Assembly (NCBI RefSeq): GCF_023887685.1
Contig: NZ_JAMWMR010000017.1
Location: 82,147-146,146, forward strand
Direction: 5' to 3'
From: Streptomyces macrolidinus
GTDB lineage: Bacteria > Actinomycetota > Actinomycetes > Streptomycetales > Streptomycetaceae
DNA: 64,000 nucleotides
Notes under the pieces: generated by a model
Databases searched by the model: none
What the model was told of the DNA's origin: nothing
What the model saw: the letters and a program-made list of their open reading frames with translations, nothing else
Made by a program: the position numbers and the translations under genes
In this document: in pieces, positions 53,821 through 62,773 of the stretch
How positions within the stretch are numbered: position 1 is the first letter of the stretch
Layout of the letters: every line of letters starts with the position of its first letter

Positions 53821-54324
53821 ATGTCAGCGCAGCCACGCCGCCCCCAGGAGCCCGAGGCGCGTCTGCTCACCGAGGCCGTCACCCGGCTGCGCCGCGCCCT
53901 GCGCTCCTCGATCCGCACCGACTATCCGTGGGAGACCCTCCCCATGGCCCAGGTCGAGTTGCTCCAGGTACTCGGCGAGCATTCTCCCGTACGGATCACC
54001 GACCTGGCCACCCGCCGCCGCCTGGCCCCGAGCACGGTCAGCGGCCTGATCGCCCAGATGATCACCGGCGGACTGGTCGCACGCGAGGTCGACCCCACCG
54101 ACCGCCGCGCCTCCGTCGTGACCCTCACGGACGCCGGCCGCGAACAGCTCACCGCCTGGACGACGGCCCACGAACGCCGCATCGACACGGCCCTCGCCGC
54201 ACTCGACGCCCCCTCCCGAACAGCCATCACCAAGGCGCTGCCCGCGCTGTTCCGACTGGCGGAGAACCTGGGCGAGCAGGCGGAGAACCCGGGCGAGCAG
54301 GCAGACGACACGACGGAGACCTGA
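53821..54324 (+). CDS. MarR-family transcriptional regulator
   Basis: This 167-residue protein has the MarR winged helix (PVRITDLATRRRLAPSTVSG, LVAREVDPTDRRASVVTLTD). It probably represses the exporter immediately upstream and responds to its substrate. The C-terminus carries a 7-residue duplication (ENLGEQA / ENPGEQA) encoded by two 21-bp repeats (54262-54303). Confidence 0.92.
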   Translation: MSAQPRRPQEPEARLLTEAVTRLRRALRSSIRTDYPWETLPMAQVELLQVLGEHSPVRITDLATRRRLAPSTVSGLIAQMITGGLVAREVDPTDRRASVVTLTDAGREQLTAWTTAHERRIDTALAALDAPSRTAITKALPALFRLAENLGEQAENPGEQADDTTET

Positions 54325-54540
54325 CCGCCGACGCTGTCACGCATGGAGCGCCACGCAATGGCGGAGCCCCGTCGCCAGCAGCGGGTCCGCGTACACGCCG
54401 GTCGCCTTGGCCGACCGCGACCACGCGCCACGCAACGGACGTCCAACGCCACACTGCGGACGTCCAAGAAGTCATCAAGCCACCGAATGAGGCCGATTCG
54501 CGCCCTGTCGAGGTTGCGCGTATCCACCCACACTCGACGT

Positions 54541-55002
54541 ATGGGGGCGACTCGGGGCACGGGATGGGCTTCATGCCAGCTCTGCGGTACCTACGATCCC
54601 GCCGTACGCGGACGCGGTCGGATCGGTCTCCTGGCCGAACTCTGCGACTCCTGCTGGCACGGGCTGGCCAACGACATCGCCGAGGAGGAAGGCGCCACAA
54701 GCGCGCCGTTACCCGACCCGGACCCCGACGACGTGTCATGGATCGAGCCACCAACGTGCCCCGACTGCGGCGCCGAGGTCCATGTGTACCCGACCAACTA
54801 CGACCGCTGGGTGAGCCTGGCGACCCGCGAGCAACCCGCCAAGAACGTCCCGGCGCACTACCGCTGGCGCCTGACCCCGACACCCACCGGTTCGGTGGCC
54901 GTCCGCGTACGAGCCATCGACCCCCTGCTCAGCGACCTGGTACTCCCGGACCACCGGATGCTGTGCGTCCCTGACGAGGACGAACCTCACGACGTGGGCT
55001 GA
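54541..55002 (+). CDS. DUF6083-like zinc-ribbon protein
   Basis: This protein of about 153 residues has two Cys pairs near the N-terminus (CQLCGTYD and CDSCW) and a third zinc knuckle (CPDCGAEVHVYPTNYDRW), followed by PAKNVPAHYRWRL. This matches the Streptomyces DUF6083 family as I remember it; function unknown. The start is uncertain: the frame is open to 54343, but the first 65 codons look non-coding, and no ribosome site is evident at ATG 54541. Confidence 0.7.
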   Translation: MGATRGTGWASCQLCGTYDPAVRGRGRIGLLAELCDSCWHGLANDIAEEEGATSAPLPDPDPDDVSWIEPPTCPDCGAEVHVYPTNYDRWVSLATREQPAKNVPAHYRWRLTPTPTGSVAVRVRAIDPLLSDLVLPDHRMLCVPDEDEPHDVG

Positions 55003-55073
55003 CGCCTTGCCACGGCATGAGTCACAGGCCGTGGCAGCCTTGTGCGGTCCGATGGCCGAGCGATCGCCGGGTA

Positions 55074-57107
55074 TCAGCCCGTCACCACCGGCGCCTCCTT
55101 GGACAGCGCGCGGCGAGGGGTCGCTCGATCCAGATGAACCACCACAGTGGCGTGGAATCGGCGCACCGCGTCGTCAACGCTGCGGATGAAGCCGGACTCC
55201 GCGTTGCCGCGGCTGCTCCCCATGCCTTTCGACAAGGAGAGACGGAAACCGGTGATACGGGTGCCACTGCCCTTCGGAAGCAGGTCCGCCGGCTCGGGCC
55301 GAAGCCGTTCCAGCGTGCCCCGCGGCCCGCCCGTCTCCCCTTCTACGAGGGTTTCGATGTGAAGGTCCGCCGGTGCCTCGGACAAGTGCCGGATGAGACG
55401 CTTCACCAAGGACAAGGGGTAGCCCTGCCCGGGTGCCGGTACCTCGATCGAGGTGCGCAGCTTGCTCGTACGGAGATCCGCGCTGATCGCCATGACACCG
55501 GGCATGCCCTCGATACGCACCTCCGCCTGCAGCTTTCCGTGGTAGCAGAGCTGATCGGCGAGATACCTCCGGCGTTCTTCGGGTTCCATTCCACGCTTGG
55601 CACGCTGAACAGGAAGTACCTTCTGCCCCAGTTCGCCACCCAGTCCGAGGCACACCTGCCGGACGAGTCGCTCCCAGCTCTCGACGACCTCCAGCGCACG
55701 CGGGTCTCCCTGGCACAGGGTTTCGTCATCGATTCCCTTGCGTACGGGTACCCAGGCGGGGCCCATGTTCTGGAAGCCGTGGCAGCCGGAGTTCTCGTGC
55801 TGCAAGTAGTGCAGCAACTCCTGGAGGAGCCAGGCGTGTGCCGCGTTGCCGACACCTTCGTGTCGAATCAACATCTGCGCCTGATGGGCGACTTCCGCCC
55901 ATGAGAGGTGCCGAAGAGCCACCTTGTGTTTGCGCCGTCCGTCGATCTTGACGTCGACGAGAGGGCTGCCCTCCAAGGCGACGTCGTTCGACAGCGTGAT
56001 CACGGCCTCGTAGCCACGGCGCGCGGCAATATCCATGTACGCCTGCACCTGATCGGCCTTGAGAGCATTGCCGTTGGTCTTCGCCTCGACCAACGCCGTC
56101 CACAGCTTTCCCGCCCGCTCGACACGGATCACTCCGTCGGGTCGTCGCGGTGTGTCGCCGTGCGGCAAGGTGACCTCGGTAAAGCTCTCCATGCGACCAG
56201 CCGGGGATCCGAACGCGGCAGTGAGTCTCCTGCCGAATTCCGGCACCTGCGCCATGACCGACAGCAGTAATGACGTGGCACGCATTTCACGATCCCGGTC
56301 ACTCTTGAGAGCGGACACCGGGAACAGGCGTGCTCCTCTCCATGAGTCGTTCTCCGCCAGGGTCTTCTTGGCCACCTTGGGCAGGGTGACCTTCTTCTTG
56401 GCGGTACGAAGTCTCGCGGAAGGCTTCTTCGGCCCAGCGTCTTCGTCGGGTCGGCGAGGAGCCGGAACGGCTACCGGCGTCTCTTGCGGAGCAGGTTCGT
56501 CGGCCGCACCTGCGACAGCCCTGTCCGCCTGTTCATCATCCGCGACACTGTCCTGGGCTTCTGCCGCCGCGTCGTCATCGATGTCGACGCCGAAGTCCGT
56601 CGCCAGACCGGCGAGACCTGCGTCGTAGCCCTGGCCGATGGCGCGGAACTTCCAGTCTTCACCGCGCCGATAGAGCTCGCCGAAGATGATCGCACTCACC
56701 GAGTCGGCATCTTCGACGGTGAAACGGAGGAGGTTCTCACCGGCTCCGTCCGCCAACGTCAGCCGGACGCCCTCGAGTTCCCCGAAACGCGCTCCGCCGT
56801 ACCGACTGGCGGCCACGACGATCCGGTCGACCTCGGGCGGGACCACGGTCAGATCGAAGCTGATCCGGTCTTCGCTTCCATCCGCCGTCGGCGTCTTGCC
56901 GAGAAGCTGCACACTTCCGTCGGCGGCAACCAGGTTGTTGTAGAAGTAGAAGTCTGTATCGCTGCGAACCTTGCCGTTCTCGTCCAGCAACAGGACGGAT
57001 ACGTCGGCGTCGCCTTCGCCTGTCGGACTCCCCCAGCCCAAACTGACGATCACCGAACCGGTGTTCTCACTCAGGGCTGCCAGAGTCACATTCGAGCCCT
57101 TGATCAT
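55074..57107 (-). CDS. TerD-domain protein fused to a PD-(D/E)XK-like nuclease domain
   Basis: The first roughly 170 residues form a TerD domain (SVIVSLGWGSPTGEGDADVS, DENGKVRSDTDFYFYNN, FTVEDADSVSAIIFGELYRR), a calcium-binding fold of tellurite and phage stress systems. A low-complexity acidic/proline/basic linker (about 180-250) leads to a 400-residue C-terminal part with a nuclease-like site: D324 in RRPDG and E341-x-K343 in VEAKTNGNALKADQ. The remainder has no family I know. It is divergent from the EACC1-caspase operon. ATG 57107 is chosen at the natural TerD start; GTG 57116 is an alternative. It may be a DNA-damaging effector or a restriction-like component. Confidence 0.8.
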   Translation of the reverse strand: MIKGSNVTLAALSENTGSVIVSLGWGSPTGEGDADVSVLLLDENGKVRSDTDFYFYNNLVAADGSVQLLGKTPTADGSEDRISFDLTVVPPEVDRIVVAASRYGGARFGELEGVRLTLADGAGENLLRFTVEDADSVSAIIFGELYRRGEDWKFRAIGQGYDAGLAGLATDFGVDIDDDAAAEAQDSVADDEQADRAVAGAADEPAPQETPVAVPAPRRPDEDAGPKKPSARLRTAKKKVTLPKVAKKTLAENDSWRGARLFPVSALKSDRDREMRATSLLLSVMAQVPEFGRRLTAAFGSPAGRMESFTEVTLPHGDTPRRPDGVIRVERAGKLWTALVEAKTNGNALKADQVQAYMDIAARRGYEAVITLSNDVALEGSPLVDVKIDGRRKHKVALRHLSWAEVAHQAQMLIRHEGVGNAAHAWLLQELLHYLQHENSGCHGFQNMGPAWVPVRKGIDDETLCQGDPRALEVVESWERLVRQVCLGLGGELGQKVLPVQRAKRGMEPEERRRYLADQLCYHGKLQAEVRIEGMPGVMAISADLRTSKLRTSIEVPAPGQGYPLSLVKRLIRHLSEAPADLHIETLVEGETGGPRGTLERLRPEPADLLPKGSGTRITGFRLSLSKGMGSSRGNAESGFIRSVDDAVRRFHATVVVHLDRATPRRALSKEAPVVTG

Positions 57108-57470
57108 TTCGCGCACACTGCCCCCAACCAACGCACCTGGGCACGGCCCCACCCCACCCAGCTACTTGACACGCGACACGATGTGATGTGCCGCACACGC
57201 GTAACTGTAGTACCGGGAGCGGCGCGTAACGGGCCGGACGGGCTCTTTGGGCGGGCGCCGCATGCCGAACGACAACAGCTCCGTGAGCAGTCAACGGCTC
57301 CGGCCGCGGAGCCATTCACTCGACATGAGGTAAATCGCGTTCACCAAGGGGCGGTTTCACGCCAACGGCCTGGACGGCACAGGCCTTACGGGCCTTCGGT
57401 GTCAGTCCCGGGCACTAACCTCGTTCGTCCGGCAAAGAGCCGACGAACCGAGGGGGAATGCAAGACCGCC
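57108..57470. other. Divergent promoter region of the conflict-system genes
   Basis: These 363 bp contain no gene. TTGACA occurs on the + strand at about 57165 (ctacTTGACAcgcgac), pointing towards the EACC1 gene, but a matching -10 is not clear. Base composition is a little lower in GC than the flanking genes. Confidence 0.4.
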
Positions 57471-57869
57471 ATGCCCGACAACCACATCGGATATCGGATC
57501 TCCATCGTCGACGACGATCCGCTGCGCGCCCGCCGGGAGGCACGCGAACTCCTCGCCGCGCTCAGCGAGATGGATCCAGCAGCCACACTGGATCTCCCCG
57601 AACCGAGCCCCCCGAGGGGAGCCCTGGACAAGGGTGGTCCGTCCGCCGAGACCGTCGGGCTGCTGCTCAGCGCAGGCTCGTTCGTCGCCGCGCTGGTGCA
57701 GGTGTGGCTGGCGCGGGTGCCGCAGCGCACCATCCTGGTCAAGCGACCCGACGGGGCCACCCTGCACATCACCGGCAAGGAGGCCCACGAGGACGACACG
57801 CTGATCGAGCAGTTCCTCTCGGGCGACGGCGACGGCGACGGCCACGGCGACGACACGACGGCGGGCTGA
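57471..57869 (+). CDS. EACC1-type effector-associated small protein
   Basis: This 132-residue protein has an N-terminal strand-helix region (YRISIVDDDPLRARREAREL), a middle hydrophobic helix (AETVGLLLSAGSFVAALVQVW) and a C-terminal beta stretch (TILVKRPDGATLHITGKEAH). This is the pattern of EACC1, a constant partner of caspase, trypsin and NTPase-type effectors in predicted actinobacterial conflict systems. It lies 6 bp before the caspase-helicase gene, so it is part of the same message and probably an adaptor or sensor. ATG 57471 has only a distant GAGGGGG. Confidence 0.75.
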   Translation: MPDNHIGYRISIVDDDPLRARREARELLAALSEMDPAATLDLPEPSPPRGALDKGGPSAETVGLLLSAGSFVAALVQVWLARVPQRTILVKRPDGATLHITGKEAHEDDTLIEQFLSGDGDGDGHGDDTTAG

Positions 57870-57875
57870 GCTGCG

Positions 57876-60800
57876 ATGACCGAGAACGATCGGTACGCCC
57901 TGCTCGTCGGTGTCTCCACGTACGACAACGACGCCTACCACGATCTCCCGGCCGTGCGTGCCGACCTGCATTACATGCGGGCGGTACTGCAGAACACCGA
58001 GATCGGCATGTACAACGAGTGCGAGCTGGCCCCCGAACCGACCCGCACGGAGATGCTGCACGCCATCGAGACGTTCCTGGAGGAGCGGCAGCCCAGCGAG
58101 ACCGCTCTGCTGTACTTCAGTGGACACGGCGAGTTCTGCGAGCAGGACGGCCAGCTCTACTTCCTGACCCGGGACACCGACCCGAACGACCTGCCGGGCA
58201 CAGCAGTACCGGCGGAGTTCCTGGAGCGGATGCTCCAGTCCTGCCGGGCGGCCTCGAAACTGGTGCTGCTGGACTGCTGCTCCAGCGGCTCGGTCGTCCA
58301 AGGCTGGACCGCGAAGGGCCCGTCGGAGGAACCGGCCCGTCCCACGCCGAGCACCCTGCTGCGACCGACCGGCGTGTACTTCATCACCGCATCCGACGCT
58401 CTCCAGGCAGCCTCGGCGATGGCGCCGCCCGGGTCCAGCCTCGGCACCTCCCGATTCACTGGGGAAATCGTCGAAGGCCTGCGCAACGGCTGGATCAAGG
58501 GCAGCGGCTGGATCAGCCCGGACGAGCTCTTCGACTACCTGACCGCCCAGATGACCCGCAACGGCGTGCCCGAGGAGCAGCGCCCCACCAAGTCCACTTT
58601 CAGGGCCACACGAAGCCTTCCGTTCGCGCGCTCGGTGGCACGTCCAGTACACATTCCGCCGCTTCCCGGCGACGCCACCGAGGCCGCCCGGCGCTCTCCC
58701 GCTCTGCTGAAGGCCCGGGAGCTGGCCGAGACGGACGAGCGGAACGGGGTCGACCGGCAGCGGCTGCTGCGGTACTACGCCGACTGCTTCACCGCGCAGG
58801 CCGCGGCCGGTATGCGGCCCGACCGGGACAGCGGCCGGAACACGAAGTACTTCCTGCTGTCCCAGGGCGAGGAGACCATCCAGTCCGGCCGGGGACCGCA
58901 CATCACCGCGCCCGGCGCGCTGCCTCGACCACAGGGCGGACAGGCCGGCTCGGTCACCGACGCGGGGACCCGGCAGGAGTACTGGTACGGCTATCCGGCG
59001 ATCACTCTTCCCGTGCGCGACGGTGGCCGGGGGCGCCGTGCGGCGGTGGAGCTGGCACCGCTCCTCATCCAGCAGATGGAACTCGCACCGGACGAGAACG
59101 GCCGGGATGTGCTCCGGCCCAGCGGCGTGCCGTCCCTGCACAGCGGCGTCGTCTCGGAACTCCTGGACGCGGGCGACGCGGCCGACCTGGTGGCACGCTG
59201 GCAGCCGACGTGGCAGGAGGGCAACGACGCCCAGATGCTGCGCGCCGTGCGGGAGTTGCTGGAGGAGCTGGGGCTGCCGGAACTCGAACCGCTGGACCCG
59301 TCCGCGCTCAGCGACCGGACGGTGATGCAGGCGCTGCGGCCCGGTGCGCACAACGCGGCCGTACTGCTGGTGCCTTCGGGTGCAGAGGCCACGGCCACCC
59401 AGGCCCTGGTGGACAATCTGCTGCAGATCTCGACGCGGACCGAGCAGATCGCGGGCACCGCCCTGGACGCGTTGCTGAACGGTGGGGCGCAGCAGGCGCT
59501 GACGGCAGCCGCGGTCACACCGGTTGCTCCAGGGCCGTGCAACGAGAGCCAGGAACGGGTGATCTCATCGGCGATGACGCGGCCTCTGACGGTGGCAACA
59601 GGGCCGCCCGGTACAGGCAAGAGCGAAGTGGTCACGGCGGTCGTCACCACCTGTGTCGCCGCCGGGCAGTCGGTGCTGGTCGCTTCCACGAACAACGAGG
59701 CCGTGGACGTCGTCGCCAAGCGCTGCGACGACATCGCTCCCGGTCTGTTGATGCGGACGGGCAACAAGGACGCACTGGAGCGGGAGGCGGCCAAGCTGGA
59801 GCGGCTGGTCGGGGAACCGGCCGGGTCACCGAGGCGAGGTTCGGCCACCGTGGGCGGCGACCTGCGTACTGCGCGAGGGACGGCCGACCGACTGCGAGCG
59901 GAGGCAGCACACCGCGTCGGTGAAGAGCAGCGGTTGCTGGAACTGCTCCGCGACCGTGAGGAACGGGCAGCGGCCCTGAAGCTGCCATTGCCTCTTCTCG
60001 AAGGCGCCTGGGCTGCGGACGAAGACCGCGTAGCCGCTCTGGAGCAGTGGGTGGGCAGGGCAAGGAAGTCGGCCGCGGCCCGCTGGTGGCTGCTGGGGCC
60101 ATGGCGCCGCGGACGCGCGCTCACCGCGCTGGTCTCAGCGGTGTCCGAGGGCCCCGAGGGAGCCGGACGGGCATGGCCCGAGTGGGCGACGGGACGGCCC
60201 GTGCCGCCGGAACTGCTGGAGTCTCTGGCCGACACGGTGGCTGTCGAGCGGGACGTGAGACAGCTCGTCGACCGGCACATGGAATGGGACGAGGCAGGAC
60301 TCGAGAAGTCCCGGCTGGCAACGGCTGGGACGCTGTCCGAGCTGTCGGCGGAGCTGTCCCGCGCACTGTCCGCCGAGGCGCTGGCGCGGGCCGCCGGACT
60401 CATGGGTCAGCGGCTCCAGTCGCTCCGCCGTCACTCGGGCTACCGGCGCAGCCAGAAGAACCTGATGGCACATATCAAGGGTTGGGCCGTCAGCACCCAC
60501 TCGGTGGGCCGACTGGAACTCGCTCCGAAGCTGTTCGACCTCGTGGTCATCGACGAGGCGAGCCAGTGCTCCATCCCGTCGGTACTGCCGCTGCTGTTCC
60601 GGGCCCGCCGGGCGCTGATCATCGGAGATCCTATGCAGCTCGGGCACATCCCCGGCGTGTCGCCGCAGCAGGAGCGGCAGGCGCGCGTGAGGGCCGGGTT
60701 GAGCTCCGCACAACTCGAGCATCACCGTCTCACCTACCACGTGTACTCCTCGTACCATGCGGCCGAACAGCACGGCGACACCGCGCTGCTCCTCGACGAG

Positions 60801-61769
60801 CACTACCGCTGCCACCCTCAGATCGCGGACGTCGTCAACGGTCACTGCTACGCCGGCCAGTTGCAGGTGCTCACCGACGTACGACGGCAGGTACCGGCGC
60901 ACGACCCGGTGGGAGCGGCCGACCCGGCCCCTGTGCTGGGCTGGGTCGACGTGCCGTCCGGCAGGTCGGCGCGCGGCGGCGACGGGCAGTCCTGGCGGAA
61001 CGCGGCGGAGGCCGAGGCCGTCCGGCAGGTGGTCGAAGGGCTCCTCGCAGGGCTTCCGCATGACGCGACGGTCGGCGTGGTCACGCCGTTCCGGGCACAG
61101 AAGGAGGCACTGGCGCGGATGTGGCGGGACAACGACCGCGTCCGGGTCGGCACGGTCCACACCTTCCAGGGCGGACAGCGCGACGTGATGGTGCTCAGCC
61201 CGGTGGCCGCGCACAACACACCGCCCCGGACAGCGCACTGGGTCGCGAGCCAGGTCAACTTGTGGAACGTGGCGGTCACTCGGGCCAAGTCACAACTGGT
61301 CACGGTCGGGAGTCACGCCTTCTGGCGGGACCAGAGCGGTCTGCCTGCCCTCCTGGCGACACGCTCTGCACCGTTGGACGCGAAGGGTGCCGGCTGCGGC
61401 CGTGGCGCAATGGTGGGAACGGCCGACCCCGTGATCGGCATACACGAAGAGCTCACCGACCGTCTCCAGCAGTACCTCACCAGTCACGGCATCACCGATC
61501 TGGAGCGGGCCGCACAGGTGGGCGGGCACCCGGTGGACCTTCTGTTCACCGAAGCCGGGGAGAACACGGCGGTGTTGATCGACCCTGGTCCGCCGCCGGA
61601 AAGCGACCCGGCGCGGCATCTTCGGCTGGCCCACGCGCGGGGCGACCTGCTCACCGGGCTGCCCTCCGGAGGGCATGGGGCCAAGCCGTGCCTCGTGAGC
61701 CGGACCGTGCGGGTCCCCGCGTGGCGGATCCTGGCGGGTGAGGTGGCGCTGGCACCGCTGTTCGGGTAG
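57876..61769 (+). CDS. Caspase-like peptidase - SF1 helicase - nuclease-like fusion
   Basis: Residues 1-240 are a caspase-fold peptidase with His84 in YFSGHGEF and Cys135 in LLDCCSSG. After a roughly 300-residue connector comes a UPF1/DNA2-type superfamily 1 helicase: Walker A GPPGTGKS at 576-583, DEAS (D893-E894), GDPMQLGH, EHYRCHPQI, VTPFRAQKEA, HTFQGGQRD and R1136 in VAVTRAKSQL. A coiled, variable insert lies between motifs I and II. The last 110 residues resemble Vsr/DUF559-type nucleases (D1221 in GGHPVDLLF), but the expected ExD/K is replaced by VLIDPG. It follows the EACC1 gene by 6 bp. A role in defence or programmed death is inference. Confidence 0.9.
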   Translation: MTENDRYALLVGVSTYDNDAYHDLPAVRADLHYMRAVLQNTEIGMYNECELAPEPTRTEMLHAIETFLEERQPSETALLYFSGHGEFCEQDGQLYFLTRDTDPNDLPGTAVPAEFLERMLQSCRAASKLVLLDCCSSGSVVQGWTAKGPSEEPARPTPSTLLRPTGVYFITASDALQAASAMAPPGSSLGTSRFTGEIVEGLRNGWIKGSGWISPDELFDYLTAQMTRNGVPEEQRPTKSTFRATRSLPFARSVARPVHIPPLPGDATEAARRSPALLKARELAETDERNGVDRQRLLRYYADCFTAQAAAGMRPDRDSGRNTKYFLLSQGEETIQSGRGPHITAPGALPRPQGGQAGSVTDAGTRQEYWYGYPAITLPVRDGGRGRRAAVELAPLLIQQMELAPDENGRDVLRPSGVPSLHSGVVSELLDAGDAADLVARWQPTWQEGNDAQMLRAVRELLEELGLPELEPLDPSALSDRTVMQALRPGAHNAAVLLVPSGAEATATQALVDNLLQISTRTEQIAGTALDALLNGGAQQALTAAAVTPVAPGPCNESQERVISSAMTRPLTVATGPPGTGKSEVVTAVVTTCVAAGQSVLVASTNNEAVDVVAKRCDDIAPGLLMRTGNKDALEREAAKLERLVGEPAGSPRRGSATVGGDLRTARGTADRLRAEAAHRVGEEQRLLELLRDREERAAALKLPLPLLEGAWAADEDRVAALEQWVGRARKSAAARWWLLGPWRRGRALTALVSAVSEGPEGAGRAWPEWATGRPVPPELLESLADTVAVERDVRQLVDRHMEWDEAGLEKSRLATAGTLSELSAELSRALSAEALARAAGLMGQRLQSLRRHSGYRRSQKNLMAHIKGWAVSTHSVGRLELAPKLFDLVVIDEASQCSIPSVLPLLFRARRALIIGDPMQLGHIPGVSPQQERQARVRAGLSSAQLEHHRLTYHVYSSYHAAEQHGDTALLLDEHYRCHPQIADVVNGHCYAGQLQVLTDVRRQVPAHDPVGAADPAPVLGWVDVPSGRSARGGDGQSWRNAAEAEAVRQVVEGLLAGLPHDATVGVVTPFRAQKEALARMWRDNDRVRVGTVHTFQGGQRDVMVLSPVAAHNTPPRTAHWVASQVNLWNVAVTRAKSQLVTVGSHAFWRDQSGLPALLATRSAPLDAKGAGCGRGAMVGTADPVIGIHEELTDRLQQYLTSHGITDLERAAQVGGHPVDLLFTEAGENTAVLIDPGPPPESDPARHLRLAHARGDLLTGLPSGGHGAKPCLVSRTVRVPAWRILAGEVALAPLFG

Positions 61770-61909
61770 CCCGGTTCCGGTGGCCGACCGCGTCGCGCTC
61801 AGCCGCCGGGCAGATCCCGCACGAGGTACGACCTGTGCAACGGTCCACGGTGGTTCGCGCGACGGCGGTGATCAGGACGCCCCACAAGCACCACGCGCTC
61901 AGCGCCCCC

Positions 61910-62563
61910 TCACCCCACCACCCCGGGCACGGCGGCCAGGAGCACCGTCACCGCGGCCAGGGCCGCTGATATCGCCCTGCCCACCGTCTCCACCGGTCCG
62001 AGGCCCGCCGCCACTTCCGCCATGTGCGGGGCCGTCTTCGCGGGATCCGCGTCCGGGAGAGCCAGGCCGTGCAGGCCCGCGTGGTGGAGCAGCGCGATCA
62101 GTTCCGCCGTCTCCTGTGTCGGGGACGTCTCCGTCAGTACCACCGCGGCCAGTTCGCCGCGCAGCGCGGCCGGGACCGACGGGTCCGTGACCGGGTAGCG
62201 GTAGGAGCCGAAGGCGCCCAGTACCTTGCGACCCTCCCGGCGCACGAGGCCCTTCGCCAGCAGGGCGGCGTAGGTGGCCGTCACAGCCTGGTCCCGTACG
62301 GCCAGGAGCCAGGCCTGGGGCTTCGCTTCCGGATGCTGTCGTATCCGGCCCATCATCAGCGACGCCAACGGCTCGTCCGCCGCGGGCGGTTGCCCCGCGA
62401 TCAGCCGACCGTCGCGCTCCACCACTGCGCCAGACAGCACAAGCCGAAGCAGTGGGGCCGCCGCGACGGCGCATCCCACCCTCAACTGCTCCCGCGGCGT
62501 ACCGTCCCGCTCGTCCAGCCCGAGCAGCACGATCCGCTCGCCCACCGTCAGTCCAGCGCCCAT
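61910..62563 (-). CDS. GPP34 (GOLPH3/VPS74-like) family protein
   Basis: This 217-residue protein has the GPP34 start (LTVGERIVLLGLDE) and the usual pattern of short helices, with a hydrophobic C-terminus (AISAALAAVTVLLAAVPGVV). Eukaryotic relatives bind PI4P at the Golgi; bacterial members are common in actinomycetes and of unknown role, perhaps membrane association. ATG 62563 has AAGGGGG 6 nt upstream. Confidence 0.88.
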   Translation of the reverse strand: MGAGLTVGERIVLLGLDERDGTPREQLRVGCAVAAAPLLRLVLSGAVVERDGRLIAGQPPAADEPLASLMMGRIRQHPEAKPQAWLLAVRDQAVTATYAALLAKGLVRREGRKVLGAFGSYRYPVTDPSVPAALRGELAAVVLTETSPTQETAELIALLHHAGLHGLALPDADPAKTAPHMAEVAAGLGPVETVGRAISAALAAVTVLLAAVPGVVG

Positions 62564-62773
62564 CGAACCCCCTTTCCCCTCCCAACGCACGGCGCACGCC
62601 GCTTGGTTCCGCGCCTAGCGGGCCGCTCTCAGCGGTGCGGTCGTTCCGACAGGCCCACGCCTCAGGGCCAGTACGACGGCTCGGGCAGCGGAAGCCTGAA
62701 GAATTCCTGGGAACTTCCCGGCCGGTCGGTACACAGCGAGCGGATGGACCTGCAGGACCTGTATCCCGGCAAC

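Noticed and set aside
57458..59923. An 821-codon frame overlapping EACC1 and the caspase gene
   Set aside because: It lies in the +1 frame of the caspase gene, is Arg/Gly-rich and has no motif, whereas the chosen frames contain clear catalytic residues.
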